From: JANOSH01 sp031415695
GTDB lineage: Bacteria > Actinomycetota > Acidimicrobiia > Acidimicrobiales > Ilumatobacteraceae
Direction: 5' to 3'
Length of the DNA: 64,000 bases
Assembly (NCBI GenBank): GCA_031415695.1
Contig: JANOSH010000021.1
Span: 1-64,000 of the forward strand
The notes under the pieces were generated by a model. The model saw nothing but the letters and a program-made list of their open reading frames with translations, did not search any database and had not been told where the DNA came from. Positions within the stretch are counted from its first letter, which is position 1; every line of letters starts with the position of its first letter. Positions 49,220 through 58,429 of this stretch are shown here, piece after piece. A program made the translations under genes and the position numbers.

Positions 49220-52071
49220 TGCCAACATATCGGCCACCTACCGAGGAACAGGTGAAGGAGGCGATCCGACGAATCCCGACCCCTCAGCTGCGCCGTGCGT
49301 TCTTCGAGAATCTTAAGAACCCGCTCTGGGTAGAGCCCCTTGATGTCCAGGGAGCCTTTAGCCAGGTGCCTGAGCCGGAGCCGACCAACGACGGGCTTAT
49401 CCGGGACACCTACTGGCCCGAGATCGACTACCTCGGTCGCGTAGCGAGCGAGGTGCCGACACAGGTTGTCAATGTGCTGCTGAAGCTAACCAAGAGCACC
49501 AATGCGTGGGTGCGACGCAGCGTCTTTTCGATTGGCGCCACCATTCCACCAGCTGAAGCCGCCCGCCTTCAGCCGCTGATCAAGTCATGGCTTGCCACCG
49601 GGTTCGGGTGGCGAACGGACCCCCGCGACCTCGTGTCCTATGCAGTCAACCTGTTGAGCGGAGGTGAGTCGAACGTCGGTAGGTGGTTCGCCAACGTGAT
49701 CTTCAGACCCTCCAAAACCACCAAGGATCAGGCTCACACCTTGGTGCTCGACGACTACTGGTACGAGCACGAACTTCCGCGACTGGTTTCTGTGCTTGGG
49801 CCCGACGGGCTCCAAGTCGTTCTCCCTTGGCTGGTCGCTTACGAGCGCCAAATCGGTCACTTCACGGATGAGTCCGACTTCACGTACTTTTCGAGGGATT
49901 CGATTCGGCGGCGGAACGAACACCACGACGGCGTCGAGCAGGCGCTCATCGACGCCGTTCGGGACCTTGCAGTTGAGGCGACGATCGCCGACGCGTCGGC
50001 GGCAACCGAACTCCTATTGAAGAGCAAGATGTTGGTCGCGCGGAAGATCGCCATGTTTGCGGTTTCTGCGGCCCTTGGAACGGCCCCGGGTGAGGCGGTG
50101 CGTCGCGATCTTCTGACGGCCGCTCACGAGCTTCTTTTCGAAGGCGCTTCATTCGATGACTCCTGCCGAATCGACTACGCCGAGCTCGCACGGGCCGTTT
50201 CGAACACGACCGAAGTGCCGCTCGACTCGCTGGAGCAGATGATCGAGCTGGGTCCACGTGTCGACCACGATCGGCTCCGAGAATGGCTCCGGCACGATGA
50301 AAGCGATGACACGGAACTCGATGCTCGGGTGAAGGAGTACGTTGGGCGGTGGAAGCACCAGTGGCTTTCGGCGATTGGCATTGATGCGCTGCCTCAAGTG
50401 CTGCGAGATGAGCTCGCCGACCTAGACGCACAGTTCGGTGTCATCGACGCTCCACTGGAGCCAGCAGTGAGAGTCAGTGGCTGGGTCGGCCCTTCCAGTC
50501 CTGTCACCCAAGATGATATGGCGATGATGTCCGTCGCCGAACTTGTCGCACACCTTGAGACTTGGCACCCGACAGGACAGGGTTGGGGTCCTGATCCCAC
50601 TCACGAAGGGCAAGGCAGAGAGCTCAGTGCTCTCCTAACAACGAATCCGGCCGCGATCGCCGGCACCGACAACCTCGTCAGCCGGTTACGACCTACGTAC
50701 GTCAGAGCGATCCTCCGCGGCTGGGAAGCTGCGCTCAAGGCAGGTCAACATCTGGACTGGAGCCAGGTTGGTGACACGATCGCCGAAGTGCTCGCTCATA
50801 GCGGCGTGTCCTCGTTCGCCGCTGAAGGCAGCAACTTTGATGACGACCCTGACATGCACGCATGCAAACACGCGGCGGTTGGTCTCCTGGAGGAACTCGT
50901 CAAGAAGCGGCCATCCGTTGCAACCCCTGCTGGCGTGATTGAACGTTTCGCGGAGCTGCTAATCGTCTCGGCCGCCGACACCCGCGCCTGGGCTGAGTAC
51001 AGCGAGTACGAGGGTGACAGCGGGATGGATCCATTGACGACATCCTTGAACTGGCAATGGCCGGAGATGCTTCGAGGGTTGATCCACTTGATGTCGTGGG
51101 GAACTGAGACCGACTGGTACGACACTGCGCGATCCCTAGTCGAACGCGAACTCGCGCGCTCCGACGCTCGCGGAGCATCACGCGCTGTCCTAGGTGAAGC
51201 GTTGGGGCGACTGCTTGACGCGGTGCCAGAGTGGGTCGCCGCAAGGTCGCCCGAGTTCTTCGGCGAAGGATCGCATCTGACGATTCCGCAGCAGATCGCA
51301 CTAACAACGGCGACAGCGGTACACCACTACCACCACCGGCTGTTCCAGTTGCTGTCGCCGTCGATGGTTGCAGCTATGAACTCCGAACAGCCGATCGTCG
51401 CTGGGTGGCGCAGCCAGTCCGACCCAATAGAGCAGATCGGACAGTGGGCGATCCAATCGGTTATTCGAGGCCACGGCACGCTCGACGACCCAGTCGCACG
51501 AACGTTCTTCGCAGCGGCGCCGCCCGCGGTTCGGGGACGAGCAATCGGGCAGATCGCGTGGGCGTTCATGCACGCATCGGCCGTTGATGATTCATTCCGG
51601 GACCGTTTCGCCGCACTCTGGGATCGACGGGTTGAGCATGTGCGTGAAAGCCCCGGCGACGAGGAGGAGCTCAACGGCTTCCACTGGTTCGTGCGAAGCC
51701 ACAAGTTCGCGGTGCAATGGTGGCTGACGCGCCTCCAAGAAGCGCTCAAGCTGCACCGAAGTCTGGGCGCCGAACGGGGGATGATCGGCAAGGAGGTTGC
51801 CGCTGCGGCTGAGGTCGACCCGCGTGGTGCCTTCGACGTCCTCAAGTTGCTGTTGGAAACGCGCAACGAACACGGCCTTGGGACATTCGATCTCGCCCGC
51901 AACGCCATCCCCATGGTGATCGCACGGGCTATCGCATCAGGTGACGCAACCCTCGAGAGCGAGGCCACGAACTATATGAATCAACTCGGCGAAGAGGGCA
52001 ACCTGGCCCTTGAGGCTGAGGTCAACAAGGTTCTTCTTGGTGTACTCACACAGGACGACGTGGATGAGTAA
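49219..52071 (+). CDS. Large helical-repeat protein, second gene of the cargo operon
   Basis: 950 aa from GTG at 49219, with GGGAG upstream. The N terminus has TPQLRRAFFENLKNPLWVEPL and WPEIDYLGRVASEVPTQVVNVLLKLTK, followed by HEAT-like helical pairs for most of its length. No Walker A, no known nuclease motif and no membrane segment are visible. It looks like a scaffold or sensor protein. It ends about 90 bp before attR, in the place where tRNA-linked elements usually carry variable cargo. Function unknown. Confidence 0.65.
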   Translation: MPTYRPPTEEQVKEAIRRIPTPQLRRAFFENLKNPLWVEPLDVQGAFSQVPEPEPTNDGLIRDTYWPEIDYLGRVASEVPTQVVNVLLKLTKSTNAWVRRSVFSIGATIPPAEAARLQPLIKSWLATGFGWRTDPRDLVSYAVNLLSGGESNVGRWFANVIFRPSKTTKDQAHTLVLDDYWYEHELPRLVSVLGPDGLQVVLPWLVAYERQIGHFTDESDFTYFSRDSIRRRNEHHDGVEQALIDAVRDLAVEATIADASAATELLLKSKMLVARKIAMFAVSAALGTAPGEAVRRDLLTAAHELLFEGASFDDSCRIDYAELARAVSNTTEVPLDSLEQMIELGPRVDHDRLREWLRHDESDDTELDARVKEYVGRWKHQWLSAIGIDALPQVLRDELADLDAQFGVIDAPLEPAVRVSGWVGPSSPVTQDDMAMMSVAELVAHLETWHPTGQGWGPDPTHEGQGRELSALLTTNPAAIAGTDNLVSRLRPTYVRAILRGWEAALKAGQHLDWSQVGDTIAEVLAHSGVSSFAAEGSNFDDDPDMHACKHAAVGLLEELVKKRPSVATPAGVIERFAELLIVSAADTRAWAEYSEYEGDSGMDPLTTSLNWQWPEMLRGLIHLMSWGTETDWYDTARSLVERELARSDARGASRAVLGEALGRLLDAVPEWVAARSPEFFGEGSHLTIPQQIALTTATAVHHYHHRLFQLLSPSMVAAMNSEQPIVAGWRSQSDPIEQIGQWAIQSVIRGHGTLDDPVARTFFAAAPPAVRGRAIGQIAWAFMHASAVDDSFRDRFAALWDRRVEHVRESPGDEEELNGFHWFVRSHKFAVQWWLTRLQEALKLHRSLGAERGMIGKEVAAAAEVDPRGAFDVLKLLLETRNEHGLGTFDLARNAIPMVIARAIASGDATLESEATNYMNQLGEEGNLALEAEVNKVLLGVLTQDDVDE

Positions 52072-52101
52072 CAGCACCCGCCAAACTCAGCCGCCGCGAC
52101 C

Positions 52102-52123
52102 TCCGGTAGAAGTCCGGTAGAAG
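52102..52123 (+). repeat. Paired 11-bp repeat, candidate integrase arm site (right)
   Basis: TCCGGTAGAAG twice in direct tandem (52102-52112, 52113-52123), 34 bp from attR. The same 11-mer occurs twice near the left end of the element. Confidence 0.5.
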
Positions 52124-52156
52124 TCGGCCCTCGCGGCGACTTCGGCATGGCCCCTG

Positions 52157-52193
52157 ACCAGGGGAAACACGGTGGGCGAGGGGGGACTTGAAC
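52157..52193 (+). repeat. attR direct repeat, overlapping the tRNA-Leu 3' end
   Basis: 37 bp matching attL except for AC instead of TT at 52169-52170. Bases 52173-52193 are the 3' part of tRNA-Leu on the minus strand. Confidence 0.85.
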
Positions 52194-52255
52194 CCCCACA
52201 CAGTTACCTGTACTAGCACCTGAAGCTAGCGCGTCTGCCATTCCGCCACTCGCCC
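52173..52255 (-). tRNA. tRNA-Leu(CAG)
   Basis: The minus strand has acceptor GGGCGAG (52255-52249) pairing with CTCGCCC (52180-52174), discriminator A at 52173, anticodon loop TTCAGGT with CAG, a long variable arm, and T arm GGGTTCAAGTCCC. The bases after the discriminator read CCG, so no CCA is encoded. This gene is the integration site; its 3' end is part of attR. Confidence 0.93.
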
Positions 52256-52328
52256 TGAGTAAGCGGGCCACACGCTAGCGCACGAGCGCTGCGGACCCAA
52301 CCAGGAATCCCGATACTGTGTTAAACCC

Positions 52329-52988
52329 ATGGGATTGCAAGGTTTCGAGCGTCGAATGGAGCGTACGGTAGAGGGCGTGTTCTCCCGCGCCTTCCGATCC
52401 AAGATCAAGCCGATCGAATTGGGCCGCCGGCTCGTCCGCGAAATGGACGATCGGCGCACCCTCGACGTGAAGGGCCGCGCCCTTGTCCCCAATATGTACT
52501 CGTTCGCGCTCTCACCCGGCGACTACGAGGCGTTCATCGACATCCGCGAGCCGCTCATCCGTGAACTCGTCGAAGCGGCCCACCAACACGCCAGCGACGA
52601 ACGGTACGGGTTCATGGGCCCCGTCACCATCGAACTCAAGGCCGAACCCAGCCTGACGCTTGGCCGGTTCAACTGCGTGTCTCGCATTCTCGACGCCAGC
52701 GACATCCCGGTCAACGCCGTGTTGGTCGCCCCCGACGGACAGCGCATCAACATCGGCTCGGCCCCCACACTCATCGGCCGTTTGCTCGATTGCGCCATCC
52801 CCATCGACGATACGAACGTCAGTCGCCGTCACGCCGAAATCCGGCTCGTCGAAGGCCGCCACCAAATCACCGACCTGCACTCCACCAACGGCACCATGGT
52901 GAACGGCGTACCCGTCAGCAGCGAGGCGTTGACCTTTGGTGACCTCATCACCATCGGGGCGGTAACCCTTCGCTACGAGGCCACGTAG
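52329..52988 (+). CDS. fhaA: FhaA, DUF3662 + FHA domain protein
   Basis: 219 aa. Residues 1-110 are DUF3662 (GLQGFERRMERTVEGVFSRAF, KPIELGRRLVREMDD, YSFALSPGDYE). Residues 130-215 are a forkhead-associated domain with GRLLDC, DDTNVSRRHAEIRLV and DLHSTNGTMVNG, which reads phosphothreonine. In mycobacteria FhaA acts on the peptidoglycan flippase and division. First gene of a five-gene cell-wall operon; divergent from tRNA-Leu. Confidence 0.92.
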   Translation: MGLQGFERRMERTVEGVFSRAFRSKIKPIELGRRLVREMDDRRTLDVKGRALVPNMYSFALSPGDYEAFIDIREPLIRELVEAAHQHASDERYGFMGPVTIELKAEPSLTLGRFNCVSRILDASDIPVNAVLVAPDGQRINIGSAPTLIGRLLDCAIPIDDTNVSRRHAEIRLVEGRHQITDLHSTNGTMVNGVPVSSEALTFGDLITIGAVTLRYEAT

Positions 52989-52995
52989 AACCAGC

Positions 52996-53445
52996 GTGCC
53001 CGAAAGTCTGCTGTCGCTCCTCAAGTTGTGCCTGTTGGCGCTCTTGTACCTGTTCTTCCTGCGCGTCCTGTGGGCCGTGTGGAGCGAAGTGCGCGGCCCC
53101 CGTGCCGACACGGGAACGGCGACGCCTCCAAAACCCGGTAAACCCGAGCGCCGGGCCGCTACGCAACTGTTGATCACGGCGCCCGATCCGCTGAAGGGTC
53201 TCACGTTCGATCTTGGCCGAGAACTCACCGTGGGCCGTGCCGTGGGGTGTCACATTTCATTGCCTGACGACACATTTGTCTCGCAACTTCACGCCCGGGT
53301 GTATCAACAAGACAGCCAGCCGTGGGTCGAAGATCTGGGGTCCACGAACGGCAGCTATCTGAACAGCCGGCGCCTTACGTCACCCAGCCCCATGCGGCGC
53401 GGCGACACGCTGCAGGTGGGTTCCACCGTGTTGGAGGTGATGTGA
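52996..53445 (+). CDS. fhaB: FhaB, membrane-anchored FHA protein
   Basis: 149 aa from GTG at 52996. One N-terminal membrane segment (LLSLLKLCLLALLYLFFLRVL) is followed by an FHA domain: LTVGRAVGCHISLPDD, SQLHARVYQ, DLGSTNGSYLN. The homologue in mycobacteria (FipA partner) links Ser/Thr kinase signals to division. Confidence 0.92.
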   Translation: MPESLLSLLKLCLLALLYLFFLRVLWAVWSEVRGPRADTGTATPPKPGKPERRAATQLLITAPDPLKGLTFDLGRELTVGRAVGCHISLPDDTFVSQLHARVYQQDSQPWVEDLGSTNGSYLNSRRLTSPSPMRRGDTLQVGSTVLEVM

Positions 53446-53446
53446 C

Positions 53447-54694
53447 ATGGCGATTGGTTTGCGATGGGGCGGCACCACCGACGTTGGTCGATCACGCTCG
53501 CTGAACGAGGACGCCATCTTGGTGAACTTCCCGGTGTTTGCCGTCGCCGACGGTATGGGCGGTCATGCGGCTGGCGAGGTCGCCAGCCAAGCCGCGGTTG
53601 ATTCGCTCGCCCAGTTAGCTGGCACGAAAACCCGTATCGACGCCGAGGCCATGCGTTCCGCTGTTCGTCGGGCCAATCTGAACATTTTCAACCAGGCATC
53701 AGGTGACCCCACGCTGCGCGGCATGGGAACAACGCTGGTCGCCCTGGCCGTCGATGGCGAAACCGTTATTGCGGTGAACGTTGGCGACTCGCGTATCTAC
53801 CGGTTGCGTTCGGGAGCGTTGTCCCAGGTCAGCCGCGATCACAGTTATGTCACCGAACTGGTCGAAGCCGGACAAATCACTCCACAACAAGCGCGCTCCC
53901 ATCCGCAACGCAACATCGTCACTAGGGCGCTCGGCATCGAAATCGATGTCGATATCGATGTGTGGGAGCTTCCAGCCATAGTCGGCGACCGGTACCTGTT
54001 GTGTTCTGACGGCGTTGTCGATGAACTGTCCGACGATGTGATCGCCCAAACTCTGGCCCGAATCGACGACCCGCAAACCGCAGCGCGCGAACTAGTAGAT
54101 CTGGCTAACGAGCACGGTGGCCACGACAACTCCAGTGTTGTGGTCGTCGATGTGGTTCCCGAATCGCAAGGTGAATCGGGTCAAGTTCCGCTCGTCGACC
54201 CAACTACACAGGCGACATTCGTGCCAGCATTGCCTGCGCCTTCACGACGCACCGAACTGTCGGCTGGACACTTCATCCGCAACGGTGCGTTCGCCGTGTT
54301 GTTCGCTGCCATCATCGGTACGGTTCTCGGCGGCGTGCAGTATTACGGCGGTCAGGGAACCTACGTCGGCTTCACGACATCGGGAACGCTGGCGTCGTTC
54401 ACCGGTCGACCGAACGGTGTGCTATGGGTGCAACCCAAGCAACAAAAGCTGTACCCGCTCACCAAAACTCAGCTCACGCCCGATTGGCAAAACCGCATCG
54501 ATGCTCGCATCACGTTCAGCGATCAGGCCGCGGCCGATGCGTGGTTTGCTGCGTTGTCGAAGAACCCCACGGCCGTGCCAAAGTTGAAGCCACCGCCTAC
54601 TACGACGACCACCTCAACGACCTCCACGACGACCACGACGACAACAACGACGGCTCCGCCGCCTGCAACGCCCGAGCCTACGAGTTCGCCATGA
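53447..54694 (+). CDS. pstP: PP2C-type Ser/Thr protein phosphatase
   Basis: 415 aa. Metal-binding motifs: DVGRSRSLNEDAI, VADGMGGHAAGEVAS, VNVGDSRIYRLR, LCSDGVVDEL and GGHDNSSVVVVDV. A membrane segment near 280-305 (GAFAVLFAAIIGTVLGGV) precedes an outer domain and a Pro/Thr tail of many T's. It removes phosphates placed by Ser/Thr kinases. The stop overlaps the rodA-like start by ATGA. Confidence 0.92.
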   Translation: MAIGLRWGGTTDVGRSRSLNEDAILVNFPVFAVADGMGGHAAGEVASQAAVDSLAQLAGTKTRIDAEAMRSAVRRANLNIFNQASGDPTLRGMGTTLVALAVDGETVIAVNVGDSRIYRLRSGALSQVSRDHSYVTELVEAGQITPQQARSHPQRNIVTRALGIEIDVDIDVWELPAIVGDRYLLCSDGVVDELSDDVIAQTLARIDDPQTAARELVDLANEHGGHDNSSVVVVDVVPESQGESGQVPLVDPTTQATFVPALPAPSRRTELSAGHFIRNGAFAVLFAAIIGTVLGGVQYYGGQGTYVGFTTSGTLASFTGRPNGVLWVQPKQQKLYPLTKTQLTPDWQNRIDARITFSDQAAADAWFAALSKNPTAVPKLKPPPTTTTTSTTSTTTTTTTTTAPPPATPEPTSSP

Positions 54695-56052
54695 TCGCCC
54701 GTTCGCGGCGATTCAGTGAACTGCTTCTGGTCGTGCTCGCCGCCATCATCACTGCCGGGGCGTACACGCTTACGGCGCTGGGCCGAACGGCGTCGCTTCC
54801 CGCAAACATCGGGCCGTTCCTGGGTGTGGTGCTCGCGCTGTTGCTGGTTCCGCACCTAGCGAACCGCGTGTTCGCGCCCGGTGCCGACGGCACGCTGTTG
54901 CCAATAGCCGCTTTGCTCAACGGTATTGGCTATGTGGTCATTGCCCGCATCAACCCCGACCTGGCTGCCAAACAAGCAGGGTGGACCATCATCGGCGTTG
55001 GCGCGTACGTCGCAACGTTGGTGATCGTGAAAGATGTTCGTGAGCTGAGTCGATACAAATGGACCGCCGCCGCGTTCGGTGTGTCGATGCTGCTGTTGCC
55101 GTTCGTGCCCGGTGTCGGTCGCACCATCAACGGTAGCCGCCTGTGGATCCGGGCCGGCGGGTTCAGCCTGCAACCGGGCGAGCTTGCGAAAATCGCGTTG
55201 GCGGTGTTCTTTGCCGGATACCTGGTGGAACGTCGCGAACTGCTGGCCATGGCCACCTGGAAAGTCGGCCCGCTCTACCTGCCCGAACCCCGCCATCTCG
55301 GGCCGCTGGTAGTGGCGTGGATGATGTCGATTGGCATCATGACCATGCAGAAAGATCTCGGCAGTTCGCTGTTGTTCTTCGCGTTGTTCCTGGTGATGGT
55401 GTGGGTGGCAACGGAACGCACGAGTTACGCCGTCATCGGCTCGATCCTGTTCCTCATCGGCGCGTATGGCGCGTGGACGCAGTTCAGCCACGTACAAACG
55501 CGGGTCAGTATCTGGCTTGATCCGTGGGCCGATCCGGCTGGGAAGGGCTACCAGATCATTCAAGGCCTCTACGCGTTCGCGGGCGGCGGCATCACGGGTA
55601 CCGGTCCCGGACTCGGTGACCCAACGCGCATCCCCGAGGTGCAGAACGATTTCATCTTCGCAGCCATTGGCGAGGAATACGGTCTAGTCGGCGGCACAGC
55701 AATCCTCATCGCGTTCATGCTGATGGCTGGCACCGGTCTGCGGATAGCGCTTCGAGCCGATCGTGTCTTCGAAAAACTGTTGGCCGCCGGCCTCACCGCC
55801 ATCGTTGCCATCCAAGCGTTCATCATTATCGGCGGCGTTATACGGGTCGTGCCCCTCACCGGCGTAACGCTACCGTTCGTCAGCTACGGCGGTAGCTCGT
55901 TACTCGCCAACTACATCTTGCTGGCGATACTCGTTCGTATCAGTAACTCCACGGCCGAAAAGAACGGCGAGGTGGTGCGACGCCGGAAGAAGGGAGCGCC
56001 CATCGACCCGGCATTTGAAGCCACCACAGCCGTGCCGGTGGTGCCTTCATGA
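54691..56052 (+). CDS. rodA: SEDS-family peptidoglycan polymerase (RodA/FtsW)
   Basis: 453 aa from ATG at 54691. About ten to twelve membrane segments and SEDS marks: RWIRAGGFSLQPGELAKIALAVFFAGYL, LGSSLLFFALFLVMVWVA, GDPTRIPEVQNDFIFAAIGEEYGLVGG and PFVSYGGSSLLANYILLAIL. It forms glycan strands together with the PbpA transpeptidase encoded next, with which it overlaps by 4 bp. Confidence 0.93.
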   Translation: MIARSRRFSELLLVVLAAIITAGAYTLTALGRTASLPANIGPFLGVVLALLLVPHLANRVFAPGADGTLLPIAALLNGIGYVVIARINPDLAAKQAGWTIIGVGAYVATLVIVKDVRELSRYKWTAAAFGVSMLLLPFVPGVGRTINGSRLWIRAGGFSLQPGELAKIALAVFFAGYLVERRELLAMATWKVGPLYLPEPRHLGPLVVAWMMSIGIMTMQKDLGSSLLFFALFLVMVWVATERTSYAVIGSILFLIGAYGAWTQFSHVQTRVSIWLDPWADPAGKGYQIIQGLYAFAGGGITGTGPGLGDPTRIPEVQNDFIFAAIGEEYGLVGGTAILIAFMLMAGTGLRIALRADRVFEKLLAAGLTAIVAIQAFIIIGGVIRVVPLTGVTLPFVSYGGSSLLANYILLAILVRISNSTAEKNGEVVRRRKKGAPIDPAFEATTAVPVVPS

Positions 56053-57530
56053 ATCGGCAATTGCGACGCCTGGCCGTCGGGCTCATGGCCTGTTTCGTGG
56101 TGCTGTTTGTGCAGCTCAACTTCTTACAAGTTGTTAATGCGAATGCGTTGAAACGGCGCCCCGACAACACCCGCGAGATCATCCGCGATTTCACCCGGGC
56201 GCGCGGCACCATCTACTCAGCCGACAATCAGGTGTTGGCGCAAAGCATCGCAACCGACGACAAGTACAAGTGGCAACGCACCTATCCGCTTGGCGACTTG
56301 TTCAGCCACCCCGTCGGCTACTTCTCGCTCAAGTACGGCACAAGCGAGGTCGAGAACGTGTTCAACGACGTGCTCACGGGTCGTACCGCCCAACAAGAAC
56401 TTCGTGACCTTGGCAACCTGTTCGACGCCAAGGTCAACACGGGCGACGTGTACCTAACGCTACGCGCCGACTTACAGCAGGTGGCCCGCGACGCACTCGG
56501 CGACCTTGAAGGCTCGGTTGTACTGCTCGACCCTCGAACCGGAGCCATCTTTGCGATGTGGTCGAATCCGGGATTCGACCCCAACCTGTTGGCATCGCAC
56601 AACCTGGCGAAGGCCGACGGAGCACGGGCGTTGTATTTGTTGAACAAGGAGCAGCAACCGCTGCTGGCCCGCGCCTACCAGGAGCGCTACATGCCCGGTT
56701 CCACATTCAAGGTGCTCACCTCGGCCATTGCGCTCGACGCCAACGTCGTAAACGAAGTCTCCGATTTCCCTGCAGCAAGGGCCTGGACCCCGCCGCTCAC
56801 CCAAACGCCCATCCGCAACTACGGTGGCGAACTCTGCGGCGGTACGTTCCGGCGTGTCTTCACCGTGTCGTGCAACATCCCGTTCGCCCAGACCGGCGTC
56901 GATCTCGGCGCTACGGAAATGGTGGCGGGTGTCGACCGGTTCGGTTTCCAGGAACCTGTACCAATCGATCTGCCCGGCGCCGCTGCGTCGTTCTTCGGCA
57001 CGGTGGCCGACTTCGATCAGGACGACCCTCGGCTTGCGCAGTCGAGTTTCGGCCAGAACGCAGTGCAGGGCACGCCGCTTCACATGGCCATGGCAGCCGC
57101 GGCGGTAGCGAACGGTGGGGTCATCATGACGCCACATGTGTTGTCCGAAACGCGTGACTCGGGTGGGTCGGTGCTGACACGGTACGACCCGAAGCCGTGG
57201 CGAACGGCGATGAAGAAATCTACGGCCGAAACGCTGACCAGCTTTATGACCGATGTGGTCAACAACGGCACGGCTCGCTGCTGCATGAAGCTGGCCAACG
57301 GGATGCAGGCCGCGGCGAAAACGGGTACGGCGCAGCTGCGTGGGCCGACTGAACCTGGAGGCGAAAGTTCGCACGCGTGGATAGTTGGCTTCGCCCCGGC
57401 GAAAGACCCGACGGTGGCATTTGCGGTCTTCGTGAAGGCCACGCCAGAAGTAACGGCCGGTGTGGGTGGCGGTATTGCGGGGCCGGTCGCCCGCACGCTC
57501 GTCGATGCCGCGCTCGCCGTCGGCAGCTAA
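56049..57530 (+). CDS. pbpA: Class B penicillin-binding protein PbpA
   Basis: 493 aa. N-terminal membrane segment (LMACFVVLFVQLNFLQVV). Dimerisation domain from about 50-140. Transpeptidase: MPGSTFKVL holds the catalytic Ser of S-x-x-K, FTVSCNIPFA is the SxN motif, and AAKTGTAQL the KTG motif. Ends the operon; in mycobacteria pknA and pknB would follow but are absent here, an SDR gene lying next. Confidence 0.93.
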   Translation: MNRQLRRLAVGLMACFVVLFVQLNFLQVVNANALKRRPDNTREIIRDFTRARGTIYSADNQVLAQSIATDDKYKWQRTYPLGDLFSHPVGYFSLKYGTSEVENVFNDVLTGRTAQQELRDLGNLFDAKVNTGDVYLTLRADLQQVARDALGDLEGSVVLLDPRTGAIFAMWSNPGFDPNLLASHNLAKADGARALYLLNKEQQPLLARAYQERYMPGSTFKVLTSAIALDANVVNEVSDFPAARAWTPPLTQTPIRNYGGELCGGTFRRVFTVSCNIPFAQTGVDLGATEMVAGVDRFGFQEPVPIDLPGAAASFFGTVADFDQDDPRLAQSSFGQNAVQGTPLHMAMAAAAVANGGVIMTPHVLSETRDSGGSVLTRYDPKPWRTAMKKSTAETLTSFMTDVVNNGTARCCMKLANGMQAAAKTGTAQLRGPTEPGGESSHAWIVGFAPAKDPTVAFAVFVKATPEVTAGVGGGIAGPVARTLVDAALAVGS

Positions 57531-57581
57531 GCAAGGTCGGCCAACGCGAACAGTGACAGGGCAGAACGCTAGGGTTCGCCA

Positions 57582-58376
57582 ATGACCGAGAGCAATCCCA
57601 CGTCCTATGTCGACCGCTTTCGTCTCGACGGCCAAGTAGCTGTGGTGACAGGAGCCGGGCGCGGCATCGGCGAAGGCATCGCCCATGGGCTCGCGGGCGC
57701 CGGGGCCGATGTTGTTCTCACCGCTCGTCGGCTTCAAGAGATTGAAGCGGTCGCCGCTGCCATCCGCGCCAGCACCGGCCGCCGAGCTATTGCCATAGCC
57801 GGCGATATCACCGATGGTGAGTTTGTCGATCGCCTCGCCGATGAGTCGAAGTCTCGTATGGGCCATGTGTCCCTGTGGGTCAGCAATGCGGGAGGGGCCG
57901 ACGATCGCACACCACGCGACCTGTCCGAAATGCCTGACCGCCAGTGGGACTACCAGATCGCCCTCAACCTGTCGGCCGTATTCGCCGGGGCGCGCGCCGC
58001 AGCCAGGGTGCTCGACGATGGCGGCTCGATCATCAATATCTCGTCGGTTGCCTCACTAAAAGGCTCACCCAAGAACGGCCCGTACGCGGTGGCGAAGGCG
58101 GGCGTGAACAGCATGACCATGACCATGTCGTTAGAGCTTGCTCCGCGCGGTATCCGGGTTAACGGCGTGTCGCCCGGACCGGTTCCGACCGAGGTATTCA
58201 TGGAGTTTTTCGGTGCCACCAACGAAGACCTTCCGCGTTTGGCGCAGAAGCTCGGCATCCCACTTGGCCGACTCGGCACCCCCGACGACGTGGCGTCCGC
58301 GGTCGTGTATCTGGCGTCACCGGCGGCATCGTGGGTGACTGGCCAGACCCTGGTGGTTAACGGCGGCAACCGCTAA
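57582..58376 (+). CDS. Short-chain dehydrogenase/reductase
   Basis: 264 aa. Cofactor-binding VVTGAGRGIGEGIAHGL, LSNAGGADDRTP-type NAG, catalytic Ser in IINISSVAS and Y-x-x-x-K in GPYAVAKAGVNSM. Close to FabG-type oxidoreductases. Substrate unknown. It starts 51 bp after pbpA, so it may be read with that operon, although a functional link is not obvious. Confidence 0.87.
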   Translation: MTESNPTSYVDRFRLDGQVAVVTGAGRGIGEGIAHGLAGAGADVVLTARRLQEIEAVAAAIRASTGRRAIAIAGDITDGEFVDRLADESKSRMGHVSLWVSNAGGADDRTPRDLSEMPDRQWDYQIALNLSAVFAGARAAARVLDDGGSIINISSVASLKGSPKNGPYAVAKAGVNSMTMTMSLELAPRGIRVNGVSPGPVPTEVFMEFFGATNEDLPRLAQKLGIPLGRLGTPDDVASAVVYLASPAASWVTGQTLVVNGGNR

Positions 58377-58429
58377 CAAATCAGCAGATGTCGGTCACCA
58401 CGTGGCATCTAACCCCGGCACCAACACGA

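Larger units (their letters stand above)
35665..52193. mobile_element. Integrated mobilizable element at tRNA-Leu, about 16.5 kb
   Basis: Bounded by a 37-bp direct repeat (35665-35701 and 52157-52193, two mismatches) whose right copy contains the 3' end of tRNA-Leu. Inside are a tyrosine integrase, an XRE regulator, an excisionase-like HTH, a TrwC-type relaxase, a VirD4/TraG coupling protein, an AbiE toxin-antitoxin pair and several cargo genes. No other type IV secretion genes, FtsK-type translocase or replication initiator were found. It is therefore best seen as an integrative mobilizable element rather than a self-transmissible one. Left-hand genes all point left; XRE, integrase and right-end cargo point right. 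Confidence 0.85.

Noticed and set aside
56472..57866. Open frame of 464 aa antisense to pbpA and the SDR gene
   Set aside because: It spans two recognised genes on the other strand and shows no domain; a by-product of high GC.
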